DNA of 64,000 nt. It comes from Hespellia sp. (GTDB lineage Bacteria > Bacillota > Clostridia > Lachnospirales > Lachnospiraceae). Both the position numbers and the translations under genes were made by a program. Below the pieces are notes generated by a model. The model was not told the origin of the DNA and did not search any database. It worked only from the letters and a program-made list of their open reading frames with translations. Positions 41,115 to 50,067 of the stretch are shown piece by piece (the first letter of the stretch is position 1; every line of letters starts with the position of its first letter). The DNA is taken from contig JAQUUC010000004.1 in NCBI GenBank assembly GCA_028694105.1, positions 51,090 to 115,089 of the forward strand, written 5' to 3'.

Positions 41115-41459
41115 ATGCATGAATTAGGAATTATCGTACATATCAGTAAAACGTTAGAGGAGATTGCAAAAGAGAATAACTTGACTGAGATTGGTGCCGT
41201 GACACTCGAAGTGGGAGAAGTGAGCGGAATCGTCATGGAATATCTGGTTGACTGCTGGGATTATTTCAAGAAAGAAAAAGAGCTGCTGAAGAATTCAGAA
41301 TTGAAGGCGGAGATTATTCCCGGCGTGACCTTCTGCGAGGACTGCAGGCAGACCTATGAGACTGTGACCTATGGGAAAGAGTGTCCGTACTGCAAGAGCG
41401 GTCATACATTTCTGGTTCAGGGGAACGAGTGCAATATCAAAGAAATAGAAGCGTGTTAG
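41115..41459 (+). CDS. hypA: HypA-family nickel/zinc metallochaperone
   Basis: A 114-residue HypA-like protein. The family N terminus MHELGI carries the nickel-binding M-H-E, and the zinc site is made by CEDC and CPYC motifs (about residues 75-98). HypA normally inserts nickel in [NiFe]-hydrogenases or urease. Here no hydrogenase, hypB-F or urease gene is adjacent; instead the gene starts 4 bp after the large Fe-S/FAD oxidoreductase. This suggests a service to that enzyme or a moonlighting role, unless partner genes are elsewhere in the genome. Confidence 0.9.
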   Translation: MHELGIIVHISKTLEEIAKENNLTEIGAVTLEVGEVSGIVMEYLVDCWDYFKKEKELLKNSELKAEIIPGVTFCEDCRQTYETVTYGKECPYCKSGHTFLVQGNECNIKEIEAC

Positions 41460-41496
41460 CAAAGCAGTGGTGTGAAAAATTTATAAGTTACCAATG

Positions 41497-41534
41497 AAGG
41501 AGAAGAATTTCGTGACGGAGTTCTTCTCCTTTTT
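41497..41534 (+). terminator. Terminator after hypA
   Basis: AAGGAGAAGAA (41497-41507) pairs with TTCTTCTCCTT (41521-41531), followed by TTT. Confidence 0.85.
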
Positions 41535-41589
41535 GATGAAAAAACGAAATTCTGCACATACTGTAAAAAAATAGAAAGCAGGATGGAGC

Positions 41590-42582
41590 ATGAGAATATT
41601 ATTTTATGATACCAAAGAATATGACCGGGAGTATTTTGAAAAATATCTTCCGGAATATCCGGGGATTGAAATCGAGTTTGCGAAAGCGGAGCTGCAGCTG
41701 CAGACCGTGGAACTGGCGAAAGGCTGTGATGCAATCTGTGCATTTGTAAATGCGGACATGAACGAAGCGGTAGTGAAAAGTCTTGCGGAAAAAGGAATCC
41801 GACTGATTCTTCTGCGCTGCGCCGGGTTCAATCAGGTGGATTTGGAGACGGCAAAAGAATGTGGCATAACAGTCATGCGTGTCCCAGGATATTCGCCGGA
41901 AGCAGTTGCGGAGCACGCGGCGGCACTTGTGCTCAGCGCCTGCCGACGAATTCACAAAGCCTATAACCGCGTGCGGGAGAACGACTTTAGCCTTTCGGGA
42001 TTAACGGGCGTGAACCTGTATCAGAAGACGGCCGGAATCATTGGAACCGGTAAAATCGGTGCGGCTATGGCTCGGATTTGCCATGGGTTTGGAATGAAGG
42101 TGATTGCGTTTGACATGTATCCGAATAAGGAGCTGGAGTTTGTGAAATACGTTCCATTAGATGAATTACTTGAAAAAAGTGACCTGATTTCTCTTCACTG
42201 CCCTCTGACAGAAGCGACACATCATCTGATCAACCTTGAAACAATCGAAAAAATGAAAGACGGAGTGATTCTTGTCAATACGTCCCGCGGTGGCTTGATC
42301 AAGACGGATGATCTGATACAGGGAAACCGCAGACACAAGTTTTTTGCGATTGGTCTGGATGTATATGAAGAAGAAAGGAATTATGTCTATGAAGATTATT
42401 CCTCTGCGATTCTGTCACATTCTACAACCGCAAGATTATTGTCTTTTCCAAATGTGGTGATTACCTCTCATCAGGGGTTCTTTACACGGGAAGCACTTAC
42501 GGCGATTTGCAGGACAACATTTGAGAATGCGGTATGTTTTATGAATGGGAAAATGAATGGAAATGTGGTGACGCACTCTTGA
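41590..42582 (+). CDS. D-isomer-specific 2-hydroxyacid dehydrogenase (D-lactate dehydrogenase type)
   Basis: A 330-residue NAD-dependent dehydrogenase reducing a 2-keto acid to the D-hydroxy acid, most likely pyruvate to D-lactate. It has LRCAGFNQVDL (substrate loop), the Rossmann motif GIIGTGKIGAAMARI (about residue 150), CPLTEATHHLIN, the catalytic Arg in NTSRGGLI, and the catalytic His in SHQGFFTREAL. Length and order fit the LdhA/Ddh group. ATG 41590 has AAAGCAGGATGGAGC upstream. A DeoR-type regulator follows with its own promoter. Confidence 0.9.
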   Translation: MRILFYDTKEYDREYFEKYLPEYPGIEIEFAKAELQLQTVELAKGCDAICAFVNADMNEAVVKSLAEKGIRLILLRCAGFNQVDLETAKECGITVMRVPGYSPEAVAEHAAALVLSACRRIHKAYNRVRENDFSLSGLTGVNLYQKTAGIIGTGKIGAAMARICHGFGMKVIAFDMYPNKELEFVKYVPLDELLEKSDLISLHCPLTEATHHLINLETIEKMKDGVILVNTSRGGLIKTDDLIQGNRRHKFFAIGLDVYEEERNYVYEDYSSAILSHSTTARLLSFPNVVITSHQGFFTREALTAICRTTFENAVCFMNGKMNGNVVTHS

Positions 42583-42609
42583 CGGGCGCCGGAATCTCTG
42601 GAATATTAG

Positions 42610-42638
42610 TTGGTGTTTCAGGAAAAAAGTAGTATAAT
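42610..42638 (+). promoter_or_regulatory. Promoter of the DeoR-type regulator
   Basis: TTGGTG (42610-42615), 17-base spacer, TATAAT (42633-42638). Confidence 0.65.
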
Positions 42639-42680
42639 GCAATAAAAAGCATGTATGCTGATTATTGTGGAGAAGAACAT

Positions 42681-43430
42681 ATGTTAACACAAAAAAGACA
42701 GGAAGAAATCGTAAAACTGGTACAGGAACGCGGAAGTATTACCTTGCAGGAAATGCTGGAAATGTTTCAGACATCAGAATCAACCATCCGAAGAGATATT
42801 ACGAGCTTAGATAAGGCGGGACGTCTGATCAAAGTATTCGGCGGAGCCGTTGCGAACAACGATCAGGTTTCACATCTGGAATTATCTGTCTCACAGAAAA
42901 AGGAAGTCGATATGGAGGAGAAGCGGCAGATTGCAAAATATGCAGCTTCTCTTGTTGCGCCCGATGATTTTGTGTATATTGATGCCGGAACGACAACCGG
43001 CCAGATGCTGGAATATCTGACCGAGAAGAGGGCTACCTATGTGACAAATGCGGTTGTTCATGCAAGAGGGCTTGTGAAAAAAGGATTTGAGGTCATCCTG
43101 ATTGGCGGAACACTTAAGGGCGCTACGGAAGCGGTGGTCGGTGCAGAGGCAGTTGCACAATTAAAAAAATATCATTTTTCAAAAGGATTTTTTGGAACGA
43201 ACGGGATTCATCCATTATGCGGGTTTACGACACCGGACATTAACGAGGCATTGCTGAAAGAGGCGGCAGTGAAAAACACTCAGTCAAGAGGAAGGTTCGT
43301 ACTGAGTGCGAGCTCTAAATTCGGACGAATCAGTTCGGTCACATTTGCAGGATTTGACGGAGTGGAGATTTTAACAGACAAGAGACCGGAAGATATCGTC
43401 TGGAAGAAAGTTGATATTACAGAAGTATGA
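42681..43430 (+). CDS. DeoR-family sugar-metabolism regulator
   Basis: A 249-residue DeoR/GlpR regulator. The N-terminal winged helix (about 1-57) is MLTQKRQEEIVKLV followed by ESTIRRDITSLDKAGRL; the C-terminal sensor has the sugar-phosphate-binding IDAGTTTGQMLEYL and IGGTLKGATEAVVG. Such proteins repress sugar operons until a phosphorylated sugar binds. ATG 42681 is preceded by TGGAGAAGAA; the earlier ATG at 42651 lies almost at the transcription start. It overlaps the next gene by 4 bp. Its target is not evident here. Confidence 0.92.
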   Translation: MLTQKRQEEIVKLVQERGSITLQEMLEMFQTSESTIRRDITSLDKAGRLIKVFGGAVANNDQVSHLELSVSQKKEVDMEEKRQIAKYAASLVAPDDFVYIDAGTTTGQMLEYLTEKRATYVTNAVVHARGLVKKGFEVILIGGTLKGATEAVVGAEAVAQLKKYHFSKGFFGTNGIHPLCGFTTPDINEALLKEAAVKNTQSRGRFVLSASSKFGRISSVTFAGFDGVEILTDKRPEDIVWKKVDITEV

Positions 43431-44305
43431 AGAATTCTAAACGAAAACTAAATGGCTTGTATCTCGGGTTTTTCCTGATACTGCTGCTGTTCGAGGCAGT
43501 TGTCGTGGGCAGAACGATGACCATGGCAACGGTTCAGCCTGTGATGAGTGTCGTGAATCTTACACAGATGGATCTGAATTCGGAAATCATTGTGGAGGCG
43601 CCTATTTCCTATGATCTGGAGGGCGCAGTCAAACAGCTGACTATTATGCAGGCAAAAGATCACCGTTATGCGAGAATTGTAAATCACCGGTCAGACTATC
43701 CGGAAAGGCTGCTGATCAACCTTGCAAATAATCCGGAGCTTTTATCATTTGTTCTGGAATACCCTCAGGATACCGGATATCAAGATGATATCTCTCTGTC
43801 GACGCAGGAACTCACTGATTCCTGTCCACTGTTTCTCCAATGGGATATCCGGTGGGGATATCAGGCATACGGCGATAATAACATTGCATGCAGCGGGTGT
43901 GGGCCGACGGCACTGTCCATGGTGATTGTTGGTCTGACACATAATGCGAAAGCCACGCCGGCGCAGGTGGCACAGTTCGCGGCTGGAAAGGATTATTACG
44001 AGAAGGGAATCGGAACAAAATGGGAACTGATGGACGCAGGACCAGCTGCGTATGGACTGACCTCGGAGACAATCGCTGCCGATGAGGCTGGAATGAAGCA
44101 GCAGCTGGATGCGGGGAAATTTCTCATTGCGTCGATGAAAGCCGGTGATTTTACGACCGGAGGACATTTTATTGTGATTTGTGGATATAATGATCGCGGT
44201 TTTAAGATCCGTGATCCATTCTGTATTTACCGGACCGGCCAGACATGGGATTTTGCAACGCTGAACGGGCAGCTGGAGGGCTTATGGGCGATTGGTAAAT
44301 CCTGA
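43427..44305 (+). CDS. Membrane-anchored C39-like cysteine peptidase domain protein
   Basis: A 292-residue exported protein. One signal-anchor helix (about 11-32) is followed by a linker and a C39_2 papain-like domain (about 130-285): WDIRWGYQAYGDNNIACSGC followed by GPTALSM holds the catalytic Cys, and GGHFIVICGYNDRGFKIRDP holds the His. Such standalone domains act outside the membrane on wall proteins or peptides; the substrate is unknown. Its ATG overlaps the DeoR stop (ATGA), so it is co-translated with the regulator, and the diguanylate cyclase follows 31 bp later. Confidence 0.85.
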   Translation: MKNSKRKLNGLYLGFFLILLLFEAVVVGRTMTMATVQPVMSVVNLTQMDLNSEIIVEAPISYDLEGAVKQLTIMQAKDHRYARIVNHRSDYPERLLINLANNPELLSFVLEYPQDTGYQDDISLSTQELTDSCPLFLQWDIRWGYQAYGDNNIACSGCGPTALSMVIVGLTHNAKATPAQVAQFAAGKDYYEKGIGTKWELMDAGPAAYGLTSETIAADEAGMKQQLDAGKFLIASMKAGDFTTGGHFIVICGYNDRGFKIRDPFCIYRTGQTWDFATLNGQLEGLWAIGKS

Positions 44306-44336
44306 AGAGCAGAGGGAAAAAGAAAGTGGTGAGCGT

Positions 44337-45617
44337 ATGAAAAAAGAAAAGGGACTTATTTCGCTGGGAATATTGCTGTTTGTTGGATTTATAGTGATTG
44401 CGGTTTTGACATTTCACCAGAGCAACCAAAAGATCGAGGATGGATATCTTGCCTCGGAGGGAAACGCCGCGCAGAACTTTGCAGTGCTGATAGCTGCCAA
44501 TATTCATCTGACAAATGACGAAGTGAATACATTAAAGAACATGTCCTATACGGAACTTCAGGGTTCTGCGCAGAATTATCATCTCAAAAAGATGACGGAA
44601 AGTTTGGGCGCCACGAGTAAAGTGGATTATGCGTATGTGATGATGCACCTTCCGGAAGAGGATGTGAAATATGAAGTGACCGAAGAAAACAAATCATTTT
44701 TTGATGCAGAGATCGGAACACCGCTTGATATATTATGGCTTTTGGATGTGACGGTAAATGAGGAAGAAAACGCGGACAGAGAACTATCCAAGGATGATAT
44801 GCTTCGGAGATATTCATATTATATCCCCGATGATCAGGTGATTTTCGGAGAGGCACCGGTGTATATATTTAATAAAAGCGAATGGGGAGACCATATCTGC
44901 GGATATGCACCGATTCATTCGGTGGAAGGAGATTATATCGGAGTTGTCGGTGTGGAGCTGCAGACGAAGGATTTTGATGCTTACCGGACAAAGGCAATGA
45001 GCGCGCTGGCAATGCTGCTTGGTATTGCGACAGCAACGCTGACCTCACTGTTTGTATTATTATATTCAAAGTACCGTAAACTGCAGTATGACAAAATATA
45101 CACGGATGCATTGACTGGCATTTATAATCGAAGCTATTACAACAACCGTCTTGTGCGGCGTCTGAATCAGACCAGACAGGAAGGATACTGTCTCGCACTT
45201 ATGATCGCGGACATTGACTGGTTCAAAAAAATCAACGATACCTTTGGCCATGATGTCGGTGATCAGGCGCTGATTGAAATGGGAAATATACTGGTGGAGA
45301 CCTTCGGGAAAGAAAATGTCATCCGTTTTGGCGGAGAAGAATTTGTTATCGGAATCTGGATTAAAAAAGAGGCAGAGTTAAAACTGCGCCTGAGCGAGTT
45401 ATATAAAAGAATTGATTCAACGAAATTCTGCCATCAGCAGATTGATGTCAGTATTTCACTCGGTGGAAGCTTTCTGTACTGCTATGAGGTATCAGGATGG
45501 GTTTTATCCGGCATGCTGAAAGCAGCAGATTACAAATTATATGAATGTAAGGAACAAGGCAGGCGACAATTCCAGCTGACAGAGTTTGATCCGGAAAAAG
45601 ACTATGAGAAAAAATAG
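44337..45617 (+). CDS. Membrane diguanylate cyclase (extracellular sensor-GGDEF)
   Basis: A 426-residue c-di-GMP synthase. Membrane helices near residues 7-27 and about 221-245 flank an extracellular sensor, possibly Cache/PAS-like. The C-terminal GGDEF domain (about 255-420) has TDALTGIYNRSYY, IADIDWFKKINDTFGHDVGD and an intact active site GGEEF, so it should be catalytic. No EAL or HD-GYP partner is adjacent. ATG 44337 is used because GGTGAG lies upstream; the longer frame overlaps the preceding gene. It may belong to the DeoR-peptidase transcript. Confidence 0.92.
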   Translation: MKKEKGLISLGILLFVGFIVIAVLTFHQSNQKIEDGYLASEGNAAQNFAVLIAANIHLTNDEVNTLKNMSYTELQGSAQNYHLKKMTESLGATSKVDYAYVMMHLPEEDVKYEVTEENKSFFDAEIGTPLDILWLLDVTVNEEENADRELSKDDMLRRYSYYIPDDQVIFGEAPVYIFNKSEWGDHICGYAPIHSVEGDYIGVVGVELQTKDFDAYRTKAMSALAMLLGIATATLTSLFVLLYSKYRKLQYDKIYTDALTGIYNRSYYNNRLVRRLNQTRQEGYCLALMIADIDWFKKINDTFGHDVGDQALIEMGNILVETFGKENVIRFGGEEFVIGIWIKKEAELKLRLSELYKRIDSTKFCHQQIDVSISLGGSFLYCYEVSGWVLSGMLKAADYKLYECKEQGRRQFQLTEFDPEKDYEKK

Positions 45618-45660
45618 CGGGAAGATTTGGCCTCGAATGCTACATAAATCAGAAAAGTAA

Positions 45661-45689
45661 TTGACAAAACTTGTACAGCTGTATACAAT
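45661..45689 (+). promoter_or_regulatory. Promoter of gntR-icd-gltA with putative GntR operator
   Basis: TTGACA (45661-45666), 17-base spacer, TACAAT (45684-45689). TTGTAC (45671-45676), GTATACAA (45681-45688) and GTACAA (45691-45696) form overlapping inverted half-sites across the -10 region, a plausible autoregulatory GntR site. Confidence 0.75.
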
Positions 45690-45721
45690 AGTACAAAATG
45701 ACATTGGGAGGTTCTATTAAA

Positions 45722-46393
45722 GTGAAAGAGCAAGAAGATCAGTCCCTTCGAGGACGGGTATTGCAGCAAATACGTGATGGGATTCTTTCCGGGAAGTATG
45801 CGACAGGTGATGAACTGCGGGAGATTACGGTTGGAAAAGAACTTGGGGTGAGCCGGACACCGGTTCGCGAAGCGCTCAGGCAGCTGGAACTGGAAGGTCT
45901 TGTTGAGATTATTCCGAACAAAGGTGCGCGCGTGAACGGCATCACGAGTAAAGATGTTAAAGACATTTACATGATTCGTTCGTATCTGGAGGGGCTGGCT
46001 GCCAGATGGGCAACCGAGAACATTACAGAAGAAGAACTGAATGAGCTGGAAGAGATTGTTTTGCTTTCAGAATTTAACCTGAGAAAAGAACAGCAGGATC
46101 AGATGGTCCTTTTGGACGGCAGATTTCATGCGCTGATCTATAAAGCATCTAATTCAAGGATGCTGGACCATGTGCTGGTAGATTTCCACCGCTATGTAAA
46201 GCATGCGAGAGCTTCTTCTGTGGCCGAGAAAGACCGTGCGAAGAAGTCGGTGAGAGAGCACAAGGCAATTTTAGAGGCGATCAGAGATCATGATGCAGAT
46301 TTGGCGGAACAGCTGGCCAATGAACATATTTTGCGCGTAATGGAGAATTTGCGCAGACAGGGTTACGAAGAAATAAATAAAGACAATGGATGA
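45722..46393 (+). CDS. GntR-family (FadR subgroup) transcriptional regulator
   Basis: A 223-residue GntR regulator. The winged helix (about 1-70) includes GDELREITVGKELGVSRTPV and REALRQLELEGLV; the all-helical FCD ligand domain follows with DGRFHALIYKASNS and REHKAILEAIRDHDADLAEQ, carrying the Asp/His metal ligands typical of carboxylate-sensing members. It is 24 bp before isocitrate dehydrogenase, so it probably regulates icd-gltA and itself. I take GTG 45722 (after GGGAGG) rather than ATG 45698, which precedes the ribosome site. Confidence 0.88.
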   Translation: MKEQEDQSLRGRVLQQIRDGILSGKYATGDELREITVGKELGVSRTPVREALRQLELEGLVEIIPNKGARVNGITSKDVKDIYMIRSYLEGLAARWATENITEEELNELEEIVLLSEFNLRKEQQDQMVLLDGRFHALIYKASNSRMLDHVLVDFHRYVKHARASSVAEKDRAKKSVREHKAILEAIRDHDADLAEQLANEHILRVMENLRRQGYEEINKDNG

Positions 46394-46417
46394 AAACAAA
46401 CTAGGAGGACTAAAAAA

Positions 46418-47620
46418 ATGAGCAAAATTCAGATGACAACACCTTTGGTAGAGATGGACGGGGATGAGATGACACGCATCCTCTGGAAGATGATTAAGGA
46501 TGATCTCTTACTTCCGTTTATTGATTTGAAGACCGAATATTACGATCTGGGGCTGGAAAAACGTAATGAGACCGATGATCAGATTACAATTGATTCCGCA
46601 GAGGCAACGAAGAAGTATGGCGTGGCTGTAAAATGTGCGACCATTACGCCGAATGCAGCGAGAATGACCGAATATGATCTGAAGGAAATGTGGAAGAGCC
46701 CGAACGGAACGATCCGTGCCATTCTTGACGGAACTGTGTTCAGAGCACCGATTGTTGTAAAAGGAATTGAACCTGTTGTTAAGAATTGGAAGAAGCCAAT
46801 CACAATTGCAAGACATGCATATGGCGATGTGTATAAGAATGCAGAGATCAAAGTGCCCGGACCCGGTAAAGTGGAATTAGTGTATACGGGTGAGGACGGA
46901 ACTGAGATCAAAGAGCTGGTTCACAACTATACAGGGGCTGGTGTGGCGCAGGGAATGCACAATCTGGACAATTCGATTGAGAGCTTTGCGAGAAGCTGTT
47001 TCAACTATGCCTTGGACATCAGACAGGATCTCTGGTTCGCAACGAAAGACACCATCTCCAAAAAATATGACCATACATTTAAAGATATTTTTCAGGATAT
47101 TTTTGATGCGGAATATAAAGAGAAATTTGAAGCTGCGGGCATCGTATATTTCTACACACTGATTGATGATGCGGTTGCACGTGTAATGAAATCAGAGGGC
47201 GGATACATCTGGGCCTGCAAAAACTATGACGGAGATGTTATGAGTGATATGATTTCTTCTGCATTTGGTTCACTTGCCATGATGACTTCTGTACTGGTAT
47301 CCCCACAGGGCTTTTATGAATATGAAGCAGCACACGGAACTGTTCAGCGTCATTACTACAAGCACTTAAAAGGGGAAGAGACATCGACCAACTCAGTGGC
47401 AACCATTTTCGCATGGACAGGCGCGCTTCGCAAACGTGGTGAGTTAGACGGCAATAAGGAATTGATGGAATTTGCAGATAAGCTCGAGAAGGCAACCATC
47501 CAGACCATCGAAGAAGGTAAGATGACGAAGGATCTGGCACTGATTACTTCAATTGAGAATCCGACTGTATTGAACAGCGAGGGATTCATCAAAGCGATTG
47601 CAGAGACACTTTGCAAATGA
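46418..47620 (+). CDS. icd: NADP-type isocitrate dehydrogenase
   Basis: A 400-residue isocitrate dehydrogenase of the eukaryote-like homodimeric (type II) group, oxidising isocitrate to 2-oxoglutarate with release of CO2. It begins [20 protein letters not shown]; substrate residues are in [19 protein letters not shown]; metal Asp residues are in [16 protein letters not shown] and [12 protein letters not shown]; the cofactor loop is [16 protein letters not shown] precedes ATG 46418. It pairs with citrate synthase downstream to make 2-oxoglutarate for glutamate; aconitase is not adjacent. Confidence 0.96.
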   Translation: MSKIQMTTPLVEMDGDEMTRILWKMIKDDLLLPFIDLKTEYYDLGLEKRNETDDQITIDSAEATKKYGVAVKCATITPNAARMTEYDLKEMWKSPNGTIRAILDGTVFRAPIVVKGIEPVVKNWKKPITIARHAYGDVYKNAEIKVPGPGKVELVYTGEDGTEIKELVHNYTGAGVAQGMHNLDNSIESFARSCFNYALDIRQDLWFATKDTISKKYDHTFKDIFQDIFDAEYKEKFEAAGIVYFYTLIDDAVARVMKSEGGYIWACKNYDGDVMSDMISSAFGSLAMMTSVLVSPQGFYEYEAAHGTVQRHYYKHLKGEETSTNSVATIFAWTGALRKRGELDGNKELMEFADKLEKATIQTIEEGKMTKDLALITSIENPTVLNSEGFIKAIAETLCK

Positions 47621-47648
47621 TTTGAGACTTGGAAACGGGGGATTTATG

Positions 47649-49100
47649 ATGGAACATAAAACAAATACAATTGCAGAAGAAATTCTTGAACTGGGTAAGT
47701 CCCACGAGCATGATTTTAAAGAGCTGCTTGGATACTCGGTATTATCGGGGCAGATTGATCAGAATCTTTATCAGGAATACGATGTAAAACGAGGACTTCG
47801 TGATTCCAATGGTAAAGGGGTTCTGACCGGACTGACAGAAATTTCCGATGTTGTTGCTTATGAATATGAAGACGGAAAAAAAATCCCCGCGAATGGACAG
47901 CTTTATTTCCAGGGCTATAGTGTCGCTGATATGGTGGAAAGCTTTGAACAGCGCAAATATGGATTCGAGGAGACGATCTATACACTGCTGTTCGGCCGCT
48001 CGCCGACAGAGAGACAGTTTGAAATGTTTCGAAGTATTCTGGTGGACATGCAGGAATTATCGCAGAGATTTATTCGTGATGTCATTATGAAAGCGTCCAA
48101 TGAAAATATCATGAATGCGATGCAGAGATGTATTCTGACGCTCTATACATATGACGATAAAGCGGATGATATCACGCCGGAGAATGCGCTTCGCCAGTCA
48201 CTCCAGCTGATTTCGAAGCTGCCGATGATTGCGGTATATTCGTATCATTCGTACCGTCATTTCAGACAGGACGAAAATCTTCTGATTAAAAATCCGAAAA
48301 AAGAGCTGTCGTTTTCGGAGAATATTTTATACATGCTCCGTGAAGACGGACAGTTCACAGACTTAGAGGCAAAGGTACTTGATATTGCGCTTGTGCTTCA
48401 TGCAGAGCACGGTGGCGGTAATAACTCTACATTTACGACGCATGTTGTGACATCGTCGGGAACTGACACGTATTCTGCCATTTCCGCATCCATCGGATCA
48501 CTGAAGGGACCGAAACATGGCGGCGCAAACCTGAAGGTTCAGGATATGTTCGAGGACATTATGGAACATTGCCCGGACTGGGAGGATGATCAGAAGCTGG
48601 AAGATTATCTGAATGCGATTCTGGATAAAAAAGCATTTGACAATGCAGGACTGATCTATGGTATGGGACATGCCGTATACACGATCAGCGATCCGAGAGA
48701 GGTCATCTTAAAACGCTATGCAAAGAATCTGGCGGAGGAGAAGAATCTTCAGAAGGTATTTGAGCTTTATGAGAAGGTAGAACGCGTTGCGGGCGAACTG
48801 ATCATGAAAAAGAGAAAACTCTTTAAGCCGGTATGTGCAAATGTCGATTTTTACAGCGGATTTGTATATACGATGCTGAACATTCCTCGCGAATTATTCA
48901 CACCGATTTTTGCAATTTCACGTATTTCCGGATGGTGCGCACACCGGATGGAAGAACTGGTCAATGCCGGCAAAATCATCCGTCCTGCCTACCGCTATGT
49001 GGGACATCACAGAACCTTTAAGGAGATTGAAGACCGACATGAGGATGATCCGTTCGATGATGTAGAATATGCGAAGAAAAAGAGAGCAGAAAAGAAATAA
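47649..49100 (+). CDS. gltA: Citrate synthase
   Basis: A 483-residue citrate synthase condensing oxaloacetate and acetyl-CoA. Catalytic regions are LHAEHGGGNNSTFTTHVV (first His), GPKHGGANLKVQDM (second His) and GFVYTMLNIPRELFTPIFAI near the Asp; SGWCAHRMEEL is also conserved. It is longer at the N terminus than the E. coli enzyme, as is common in clostridial homologues. ATG 47649 has GGGGGA 7 bp upstream; ATG 47646 is equally in frame. It starts 28 bp after icd, forming the oxidative TCA branch with it. Confidence 0.95.
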   Translation: MEHKTNTIAEEILELGKSHEHDFKELLGYSVLSGQIDQNLYQEYDVKRGLRDSNGKGVLTGLTEISDVVAYEYEDGKKIPANGQLYFQGYSVADMVESFEQRKYGFEETIYTLLFGRSPTERQFEMFRSILVDMQELSQRFIRDVIMKASNENIMNAMQRCILTLYTYDDKADDITPENALRQSLQLISKLPMIAVYSYHSYRHFRQDENLLIKNPKKELSFSENILYMLREDGQFTDLEAKVLDIALVLHAEHGGGNNSTFTTHVVTSSGTDTYSAISASIGSLKGPKHGGANLKVQDMFEDIMEHCPDWEDDQKLEDYLNAILDKKAFDNAGLIYGMGHAVYTISDPREVILKRYAKNLAEEKNLQKVFELYEKVERVAGELIMKKRKLFKPVCANVDFYSGFVYTMLNIPRELFTPIFAISRISGWCAHRMEELVNAGKIIRPAYRYVGHHRTFKEIEDRHEDDPFDDVEYAKKKRAEKK

Positions 49101-49125
49101 ATGTGTTGAAACAGAAGGAGATTCT

Positions 49126-49818
49126 ATGAATATTCAGGGACTGCAGAAATTGACACTGCTCGATTATCCGGAGCAGGTCGCATGTACGATTTTTACAGCG
49201 GGGTGTAACTTCCGCTGCCCGTTCTGTCATAATGCGCCGCTGGTCACACACGTTGATTTATCTTGTAATATCCCGGAGGAGGAGACCTTGGCTTTTCTAA
49301 AGAAGAGGCAGGGGATTCTGGATGCGGTCTGTATCAGTGGAGGAGAACCTTGTCTGCAGCCGGATCTGGTGGCGTTTATCAAGTCCGTGAAGGAGCTTGG
49401 GTATAAGGTCAAACTGGATACGAACGGCAGCTTTCCGGAGAAGCTGAAGGAGCTGACAGAAGCTGGTCTGTTAGATTATGTGGCGATGGACATTAAGAAT
49501 TCCATCCGGAAATATCCAGAGACAATCGGAATTGAAGGATATGATACAAAAAGGGTGGAAGAGAGCGTGGATTATCTTATGTCGGGAGTGGTTCCGTTTG
49601 AATTTCGCACGACGGTGGTGCGGGAATTTCATAAAAAAGATGATTTCAAAGATATTTCCAGATGGATTGCGGGGGATGAATTATATTTTCTGCAGAGTTT
49701 TGAAGATTCCGGCGATCTGATCTGTGAAGGGCTGCGGGGATATAACAAGGACATTATGCAGCAGGCGGCGGATATTGTGCGGGAGCAGGTGCCGAATGTA
49801 AAACTCAGGGGTGTCTGA
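49126..49818 (+). CDS. nrdG: Anaerobic ribonucleotide reductase-activating protein (radical SAM)
   Basis: A 230-residue radical SAM activase. It has the short N-terminal strand MNIQGLQKLTLLDYPEQVAC, the [4Fe-4S]/SAM motif CNFRCPFC (C-x3-C-x2-C) near residue 26, and the glycine-rich VCISGGEPCLQPDL. It would generate the glycyl radical of NrdD using S-adenosylmethionine and an electron donor. ATG 49126 follows AAGGAG at 49115-49120. nrdD lies downstream behind a terminator and its own promoter, so the two genes can be expressed separately. Confidence 0.92.
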   Translation: MNIQGLQKLTLLDYPEQVACTIFTAGCNFRCPFCHNAPLVTHVDLSCNIPEEETLAFLKKRQGILDAVCISGGEPCLQPDLVAFIKSVKELGYKVKLDTNGSFPEKLKELTEAGLLDYVAMDIKNSIRKYPETIGIEGYDTKRVEESVDYLMSGVVPFEFRTTVVREFHKKDDFKDISRWIAGDELYFLQSFEDSGDLICEGLRGYNKDIMQQAADIVREQVPNVKLRGV

Positions 49819-49872
49819 TTTAGCACGAAATACTCGAAAAACCTTATAAATACAGCGTTTTCAGCTGATTCC

Positions 49873-49929
49873 AAAATAACAAGATGTAGTGTGCGAAACT
49901 TTATAGTTTCACTACATCTTGTTATTTTT
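49873..49929 (+). terminator. Terminator after nrdG
   Basis: A 19-bp perfect stem, 49873-49891 with 49910-49928, loop 18 bases, ending in a T-run; A-run at the left end permits bidirectional use. Confidence 0.9.
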
Positions 49930-49931
49930 GA

Positions 49932-49960
49932 TTGACAGCACGTACCCATAGTGGTACTAT
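49932..49960 (+). promoter_or_regulatory. Promoter of nrdD
   Basis: TTGACA (49932-49937), 17-base spacer, TACTAT (49955-49960). A small hairpin (CCCAAACCT / AGGTTGGG, about 49972-49995) lies in the 5' untranslated part. No NrdR box was recognised. Confidence 0.75.
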
Positions 49961-50067
49961 ATTCATAGACACCCAAACCTTGAGACAGGTTGGGCAATCA
50001 TATTCTATATATGAAAAAAGAATTAAAAACACGAAGAGGATTACGGCGGAAAGAGAGAGGAATAGTC

